Origin: G965220305 sp965220305
Lineage (GTDB): Bacteria; Chloroflexota; Dehalococcoidia; Lucifugimonadales; UBA3495
NCBI GenBank assembly: GCA_965220305.1
Contig: OZ244817.1
Span: forward strand, 4,216,001 to 4,280,000
DNA length: 64,000 nt
Reading direction: 5' to 3'
Below the pieces are notes generated by a model that was given only the letters and a program-made list of their open reading frames with translations, was not told the origin of the DNA and did no database searches. Position 1 is the stretch's first letter. Each line of letters starts with the position of its first letter. This document shows, piece by piece, positions 59,245-64,000 of this stretch. The position numbers and the translations under genes are program-made.

Positions 59245-60768
59245 ATGTTAGCTACATCCCAGTCCTGCGCCGTTGTTGGCCTGGAAGGTTACATCGTCCA
59301 GGTAGAGGTGGACATCTCTCCGGGTCTCCCCAAGTTCAACGTGGTGGGCCTGCCGGATGCCGCGGTGCAGGAAGCCCGGGAACGGGTGCGGGCGGCCCTG
59401 CGCAACAGCGGCTTCGAATTCCCCATGCGCCGGATTACGGCCAACCTGGCTCCGGCGGACCTGAAGAAGGCCGGTCCCGCCTATGATCTTCCCATAGCCG
59501 TCAGTATCCTCTTCAGCTCGGGACAGGCGGAGCCGCCGTCCCAGTCGGCCATTTTCCTGGGCGAGCTCTCCCTGGATGGAGCGCTGCGGCACACCAACGG
59601 GGTTCTGCCCATGGTTGCCGTGGCCCAGGAGCAGGGGTTTGAATCGGTCTTCGTTCCCGCTCCCGACGTCTCGGAGGCGGCCCTGGTGGAGGGCATCCAG
59701 GTCTATCCGGTCTCTACCCTGGCCCAGCTAATCAGCCATTTGCAAGGTGAAACGTCCATCGCCCCGGTGAGCGCCGGGAGGGAGCTTGATCCCCACGACG
59801 ATTACGTTTGGGAAGGTACCAACCTGGCCCACATCAGGGGTCAGGAGCACGCCAAGCGCGCCATGGAAGTGGCCGCAGCCGGTTTCCATAATCTTCTGTT
59901 CAACGGGCCGCCGGGCAGCGGCAAAACTCTCCTGGCCCGCTCCCTTCCCTCCATATTGCCCCGCATGGCCCGAGAGGAGGCCCTGGAAACTACCAAAATT
60001 TACAGCGTAGCCGGCGCGTTGCCCTCGGACAGCCCCCTAATCTGTCAACGGCCTTTCCGAGCGCCCCACTACACCATTTCCAACGCCGGTCTGGTGGGCG
60101 GTGGACGTACTCTGAGGCCGGGAGAAATCACCCTGAGCCACCGGGGGGTACTGTTCCTGGACGAGCTTCCCGAGTTCAGCCACACGGCCTTGGAGTCCCT
60201 GCGCCAACCCCTGGAAGACAAGGTGGTGACCATCAGCCGGGTCACCGGCACCGTGACCTACCCGGCCAGCTTCATGCTGGTGGCGGCCCAAAACCCCTGC
60301 CCTTGCGGTTTCTACACCCATCCGAGGATGGAATGCACCTGCTCCCCGTCGGCGGTGGGACGGTACCAGAAACGGATCAGCGGCCCCCTGATGGACCGGA
60401 TAGATATTTTCGTTGAGGTCCCGCCGGTGGAGTACGAGAAGCTGGTGGACCAAGCCCCGGCGGAGGACTCTTCCCAGGTGAGGCAGCGGGTGGAACGGGC
60501 CAGGGAAGTCCAGTGGCAGCGCTTCCGGGACTCCAACTTCCTGCGTAACTCGGAAATGGGCCCCGCCGAGGTGTGGAAGTTCTGCCCGCTGGATGATGGC
60601 GCCCGGGCCCTGCTTCAGACCGCTACGCAACAACTTACCCTCTCCGCCCGAGCCTTTCATCGCGTCCTCAAGGTCTCCCGCACCATCGCCGACCTGGATG
60701 GGGAAGAACAAATAGGAGTGAGTCACCTAGCTGAGGCGTTGCAGTACCGTTCCCGGGGACTGGGCTAA
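59245..60768 (+). CDS. comM: YifB/ComM-type AAA ATPase (Mg-chelatase-like)
   Basis: A 507-aa protein. The Lon-protease-like N-domain (about 10-170) has GLPKFNVVGLPDAAVQEARERVRAA and ITANLAPADLKKAGPAYDLP. The AAA+ domain has Walker A FNGPPGSGKTLLARSLP, Walker B VLFLDELPEF and an ATP-sensor segment LVAAQNPCPCG, with cysteine pairs CPCG and CTC nearby. ComM is a helicase that extends branches during natural transformation. The ATG at 59245 follows AAGGGG. It is the only competence-associated gene in the window; dprA is absent. Confidence 0.93.
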   Translation: MLATSQSCAVVGLEGYIVQVEVDISPGLPKFNVVGLPDAAVQEARERVRAALRNSGFEFPMRRITANLAPADLKKAGPAYDLPIAVSILFSSGQAEPPSQSAIFLGELSLDGALRHTNGVLPMVAVAQEQGFESVFVPAPDVSEAALVEGIQVYPVSTLAQLISHLQGETSIAPVSAGRELDPHDDYVWEGTNLAHIRGQEHAKRAMEVAAAGFHNLLFNGPPGSGKTLLARSLPSILPRMAREEALETTKIYSVAGALPSDSPLICQRPFRAPHYTISNAGLVGGGRTLRPGEITLSHRGVLFLDELPEFSHTALESLRQPLEDKVVTISRVTGTVTYPASFMLVAAQNPCPCGFYTHPRMECTCSPSAVGRYQKRISGPLMDRIDIFVEVPPVEYEKLVDQAPAEDSSQVRQRVERAREVQWQRFRDSNFLRNSEMGPAEVWKFCPLDDGARALLQTATQQLTLSARAFHRVLKVSRTIADLDGEEQIGVSHLAEALQYRSRGLG

Positions 60769-60997
60769 AAGGAGCCAGCCAGTGAGGGCGCGACGCATTC
60801 ATGGATGGCCGTAGGAAAGATATACCTGAGAATGACTTGGCTGGAAGAATACGCTAAAATAGTCACGTTGACGATCGTATTCCACCTGAAGGGGTATTCT
60901 CTTATACCGCATACTTTATCCCGGTTTTACCAGTTTCTCACACTCCGGAATGGCTCATGTTTGCCTTGTGGTTATCTGGGCCTGAAATGAAGATTCT

Positions 60998-61645
60998 TTA
61001 TTCCGCAACCGCCTCTTCGTATAACCGCTTCAAATCCGCGTCATTCCATGTGATAGTCGCCTGACGACGCAACTGGGCGGTGAAATCCTCTTCTGTTCTA
61101 ATCAGTTCTTCGTTATCGGCATCAGAAGGAATGCCCAGCTCATAATAAACCGCTTGGAAAAGTCTGATTTTCCCTAAATCCTTTTGATACTCCGGCAGAG
61201 TGACCCGCCAATACTCGTCGAACGTATATCCCGTTTCTTCGATAATGTCGCGGCAATCCTGCCCATCAGGCCCACGGCAGGCTTCCTTGGTTGCTCTCCT
61301 GAAGTCCTCTACTTCGCTTTCGGTGGGGACAAGGTTGCGGCGTTCAACTTCAGCTTCAATAACCCGTTTCGTCACCATTATCCGGATCCCCTTCTGCTTG
61401 GCTTCGTCTTGAGTCAACGAAGGGTCCATAGTCCGATGCTTTTCTGCGGGTATCCTTACGTCCTGGCGAACAATATCCTTTCCCTGCACGACTGCTACGA
61501 CGTCGGAGTCCGAATCTTGCTGAGCATAGATATGACTAAATTGCCCTTTCTGAGCCATGGTACTGGTGCTACCGGCGACTATAGCTCCGGCTACTAGAAT
61601 AAGAAGAGCAAAAGCCGACCCGAATATAATTAGTTTACGAGTCAT
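60998..61645 (-). CDS. Exported SurA-N-like protein
   Basis: A 215-aa protein with an N-terminal signal or anchor (KLIIFGSAFALLILVAGAIV). Its mature part has VVAVVQGKDIVRQDVRI, MVTKRVIEAEVERRNLVPTE and EYWRVTLPEYQKDLG, the helical chaperone domain (SurA_N) that normally precedes a parvulin isomerase. No parvulin domain follows, so it may be a reduced chaperone, or a short form as in several Chloroflexota lipoproteins. It is divergent from the DUF3090 gene. Confidence 0.7.
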   Translation of the reverse strand: MTRKLIIFGSAFALLILVAGAIVAGSTSTMAQKGQFSHIYAQQDSDSDVVAVVQGKDIVRQDVRIPAEKHRTMDPSLTQDEAKQKGIRIMVTKRVIEAEVERRNLVPTESEVEDFRRATKEACRGPDGQDCRDIIEETGYTFDEYWRVTLPEYQKDLGKIRLFQAVYYELGIPSDADNEELIRTEEDFTAQLRRQATITWNDADLKRLYEEAVAE

Positions 61646-61776
61646 GGTTCCTATCCCTCCTTTAGGTTTGGCCTGGAAGCGCTGTTCAACGTGACTATTG
61701 AGAATATGGCCTCAACGCATATCCCTGGTCAAGAAATCCTCTTGCAAGACCAAGTTAACCGCACTATCATAGGGTC

Positions 61777-62307
61777 ATGGAACAGCGACGTGTCAAATTC
61801 CCCCTCGGCGCTCTGTCTTCCGTGGGCGCCGAAGCCTATGGTGAACCGGGAAAGCGAACATTCCGCTTGGTGATGCAGGCTGGCTCCGCCCGGTCACACG
61901 TTTGGCTGGAAAAGGAGCAGCTATACCAACTGGGAAGGTACTTGCAGGAGGCAATCAAGACCCTGGCTGCCGCCGACCGGGACCGGCAGAGTCAGCCGGC
62001 GGAACCGCCCTGGTCTGGAGATGAGATTTCCGTAGAGTTCAAGGCCGCGCAGATGACGCTGGGCTTCGATGCGCCCTCGAACTCTTTTTTCCTACAGGCC
62101 TATGAAACCGACGAAGAATCGGCTGGGGAAGAGTCTTCTTCCATCAGTTGCTGGGTCACCGCGGGCCAGGCGGCCCCTTTGTCTGAGGAGGCGCTGCGAA
62201 TTTGCGCCGCCGGTCGCCCCATCTGCTTTTTGTGCGGTCGTCCCATCGACCCCGAAGGTCACGTCTGTCCCCGGGCCAACGGCCACGCCGTATTCGAGAG
62301 CGGCTGA
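61777..62307 (+). CDS. DUF3090 family protein
   Basis: A 176-aa protein. It has VGAEAYGEPGKRTFRLVMQA, WLEKEQLYQLGRYLQEAI, a beta-rich centre, and at the end CFLCGRPIDPEGHVCPRANGH, a four-cysteine ribbon diagnostic of the family. In actinobacteria DUF3090 sits between a histidine-phosphatase gene and a SCO1664-type gene. Here the SCO1664 partner follows after 38 bp, but the phosphatase is missing. The function is unknown. Confidence 0.9.
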   Translation: MEQRRVKFPLGALSSVGAEAYGEPGKRTFRLVMQAGSARSHVWLEKEQLYQLGRYLQEAIKTLAAADRDRQSQPAEPPWSGDEISVEFKAAQMTLGFDAPSNSFFLQAYETDEESAGEESSSISCWVTAGQAAPLSEEALRICAAGRPICFLCGRPIDPEGHVCPRANGHAVFESG

Positions 62308-62345
62308 TGCTGCCCCATCTCGAAGAGGCTTGAAGAGGAATTTCG

Positions 62346-63050
62346 GTGAACTGCCGCCAAGCCACCTTCGACTTCCTCGCCCAAGCGGAATTTACATCCT
62401 GCGAACTCACCCCGATGGGTTCCAACTATACGTTCCTCGCCCACCTGAGTTTGGGCGAGCAGACCGGGCGGGCGATTTACAAGCCCAAGGACGGCGAGGT
62501 GCCCCTGTGGGATTTTCCTTCTGGCACCCTGTACAAGAGGGAGTGCGCCGCCTACCTCCTGAACGAGGTCCTGGGTTGGGACTTCATCCCCGAGACCATC
62601 ATCCGGGAAGGCCCCTACGGTATCGGCTCGGTCCAGCGTTACGTGGAGCACGACCCCAAGCAGAACTATTACTCGCTAACTGAGTCCAACGCCGATGATT
62701 TGAGGACAGTGGCCTGCTTTGACATGGTGGCCAACAACACCGACCGCAAGGCGGGGCATGTGCTGTTGGGCTCCGATGGGAAGCTGTGGGGTATTGACCA
62801 GGGCCTCACCTTCCATGCCGATACCAAGATTCGCACGGTCATCTGGGAATTTGGCGGCGAAGCGATTCCCCGGCGCCTTATCAAGTCTTTGCAAGAGTTT
62901 TGCCAGCAACTCCCCAACCCCCAGGGGCGGGTCCAAGAATTGCTGGAATTGCTGCTTCCCCAAGAGGTGGAGGCCCTGCACAAACGCCTGGACTGGGTGC
63001 TGACGGAGCGGGAGTACCCCGGCCTGCCCGGTCGCCGACGCCGTCGCTAG
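62346..63050 (+). CDS. SCO1664 family protein (PI3/4-kinase-like fold)
   Basis: A 234-aa protein. It shows IYKPKDGEVPLWDFPSGTLY, AAYLLNEVLGWDFIPETIIREG, and a kinase-like catalytic run FDMVANNTDRKAGHVLLGSDG and LWGIDQGLTFH, reminiscent of the HxxD...D loop of PI3/4 kinase and HipA-like folds. It starts with GTG at 62346. DUF3090 lies directly upstream. The tail LPGRRRRR is strongly basic. Enzyme activity has not been established for the family, as far as I know. Confidence 0.85.
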   Translation: MNCRQATFDFLAQAEFTSCELTPMGSNYTFLAHLSLGEQTGRAIYKPKDGEVPLWDFPSGTLYKRECAAYLLNEVLGWDFIPETIIREGPYGIGSVQRYVEHDPKQNYYSLTESNADDLRTVACFDMVANNTDRKAGHVLLGSDGKLWGIDQGLTFHADTKIRTVIWEFGGEAIPRRLIKSLQEFCQQLPNPQGRVQELLELLLPQEVEALHKRLDWVLTEREYPGLPGRRRRR

Positions 63051-63117
63051 TCTCCGTTACCGACCCCGAATTGCCTGGCCGCTCCGGGCATATCCGCCAG
63101 GCCCGGCCCGTTTTTCC

Positions 63118-63771
63118 CTACTGCAGCAGAGACAGGTCGAAGTCTTCCAAGCTGTGTATGAATTCGTGGGACTGGCTCAGGTCCAACCCCTCGGTGGAGG
63201 CGGTCCAGACGGCGACGGTGTAGGCCCCGGAGGCCACCGCCGCGGCGATGCCGGTGGGCGAGTCCTCAATGGCGACACACTCCTCGGGAGGCACTCCCAG
63301 TCCCGCCGCCGCTTGCAGATAGATGTCCGGCTCCGGTTTGCCCCGTTCCACCTGGTCTCCGCCCAGGATTAGGTCGAAGGCGTCGTTCAGGCCGATGGCT
63401 CCCAGCTTCAGGTCAATCCATTCCCGAAGGGACGAGGAAGCGACGGCGATGGGCAACCCCCGGTTGCGGGCCTCGCTTATCAGGCGGACCACGCCCGGCT
63501 GGGCCACCAGGTCTTCCTGCATCACCTGTCTGACGAACACGTCGTACATCTCCACGTAGTGGTCCAGTGGGTTGGAGAGGCCCCGCATTTGGATAACCCG
63601 CCGCCACGTCTCCTCTACGGTAGTCCCCAGGAGGCGCTGCTTGTTGTCCTCCTCGCTGATGGGGGCCGCCCCCTCCTGGGCTATTACCAGGTTGGTAGCC
63701 TTGAGATACAGGGGTTCGGTGTCTATCAGCACCCCGTCGAGGTCAAATATTATGGCGCGGTATTTCCCCAT
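63118..63771 (-). CDS. HAD-superfamily phosphatase (beta-phosphoglucomutase-like)
   Basis: A 217-aa HAD subfamily IA hydrolase. Motif I is IIFDLDGVLIDTE, motif II is VASSSLREW, the lysine is in GDQVERGKPEPDIYLQAA and motif III/IV is VAIEDSPTGIAAAVASGA. The cap inserted after motif I is helical. The motif DGVLxDTE is shared by phosphatases of sugars and by beta-phosphoglucomutases; the substrate cannot be assigned. It converges with the SCO1664 gene. Confidence 0.9.
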   Translation of the reverse strand: MGKYRAIIFDLDGVLIDTEPLYLKATNLVIAQEGAAPISEEDNKQRLLGTTVEETWRRVIQMRGLSNPLDHYVEMYDVFVRQVMQEDLVAQPGVVRLISEARNRGLPIAVASSSLREWIDLKLGAIGLNDAFDLILGGDQVERGKPEPDIYLQAAAGLGVPPEECVAIEDSPTGIAAAVASGAYTVAVWTASTEGLDLSQSHEFIHSLEDFDLSLLQ

Positions 63772-63892
63772 GTCGCTCCTGAAGTATTGACGCGCTCAGG
63801 TCTAAACCACCCTGGGTTGCAGGCCCGCCGGGGCCCGGCCCAGGTGGTGGGGCCGAAGGCCCTGGTATCCTTCCCGGTCTGCTTCGACGCTT

Positions 63893-64000
63893 CTAGTCGC
63901 CCAAGGGGACTACCACGTAGACCCGCTGCTCCTCGCTGACCACCCGGGTAATGTGCCCCTCTCCGGTCAAGTCCTCGGCCAGCAGCACGTCGCCGGGGCC
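63893..64000 (-). CDS. C-terminal end of a cupin-like protein (partial)
   Basis: The last 35 codons of a gene running off the right edge read GPGDVLLAEDLTGEGHITRV and end VYVVVPLGD before TAG. PGDVLLAEDxTGxGH is a typical end of small cupin-domain proteins, with His as a metal ligand. The start lies outside the window. Confidence 0.7.
   Translation of the reverse strand, partial: GPGDVLLAEDLTGEGHITRVVSEEQRVYVVVPLGD

Noticed and set aside
62069..62683. 204-codon plus frame overlapping the DUF3090 and SCO1664 genes
   Set aside because: It is out of frame with both family-defining sequences, and its Arg/Pro-rich sequence is a frame-shift shadow.

Overview
The window (64 kb, GC-rich apart from a few AT-rich gaps) looks like the chromosome of a free-living bacterium, most probably a Chloroflexota of the Dehalococcoidia/SAR202 type. 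That is an inference from the gene mix: a yceD-rpmF-fabD-nusB-acpP core block, a split methylmalonyl-CoA mutase, a core-MetE-like enzyme, expanded peptide/nickel-type ABC transporters, DUF3090 plus SCO1664 proteins, NIPSNAP and cupin proteins, and many TTG starts. No rRNA, tRNA, CRISPR array or phage gene was recognised.

Layout. 1-2.1 kb (minus strand) is a decayed area: a frameshifted SdhB-like iron-sulfur subunit and a NYN-domain gene split by a small MITE-like insert. 2.1-4.7 kb (minus) holds sulfurtransferase, OsmC and MetE-like genes. 5.0-5.7 kb is an RHH-PIN toxin-antitoxin pair with a perfect palindrome over its promoter. 5.9-7.5 kb holds NIPSNAP and the B12-binding mutase subunit. 7.6-17.1 kb (plus) is housekeeping: yceD, rpmF, fabD, nusB, acpP, family-4 uracil-DNA glycosylase, RNase J, FtsK, a PHP phosphoesterase and an orphan oligopeptide-type ATPase.

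17.2-22.6 kb (minus) has holA and a methylmalonyl-CoA set (mcmA, acyl-CoA dehydrogenase, epimerase). This set is interrupted by a two-gene HEPN-like cassette flanked by about 70-bp imperfect copies of the mcmA 3' end. 22.9-34.7 kb (plus) holds yvcK-glmS (amino-sugar control), a voltage-gated cation channel, uppP, a TreT-like glycosyltransferase, a phosphonoacetate-hydrolase-like enzyme, thrB, lysC, a GT2 and a TPR protein.

35-47.5 kb (minus) is a large peptide/nickel-type ABC import region. It has three substrate-binding lipoproteins (two of them near-identical neighbours), two permease pairs and a single ATPase pair, of which oppD has a codon usage unlike everything around it. 47.9-54.4 kb (minus) holds a two-domain SagB-type nitroreductase, folB, a CitE-like lyase, a retropepsin-like protease and polA. 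54.9-64 kb holds two FmdB zinc ribbons, a HEPN/PaREP1-like protein, an N-terminally extended ThiE coupled to a translin-family protein, SWIM, metallo-beta-lactamase and ComM genes, a SurA-like secreted protein, DUF3090 plus SCO1664, a HAD phosphatase and the end of a cupin gene.

The observations most worth following are the HEPN-like cassette lodged at the mcmA 3' end, the thiE-translin coupling, the yvcK-glmS adjacency, the channel with a Gly-containing selectivity filter, and the codon-aberrant oppD. Nothing here proves a wholly new system; the first two are the best candidates.
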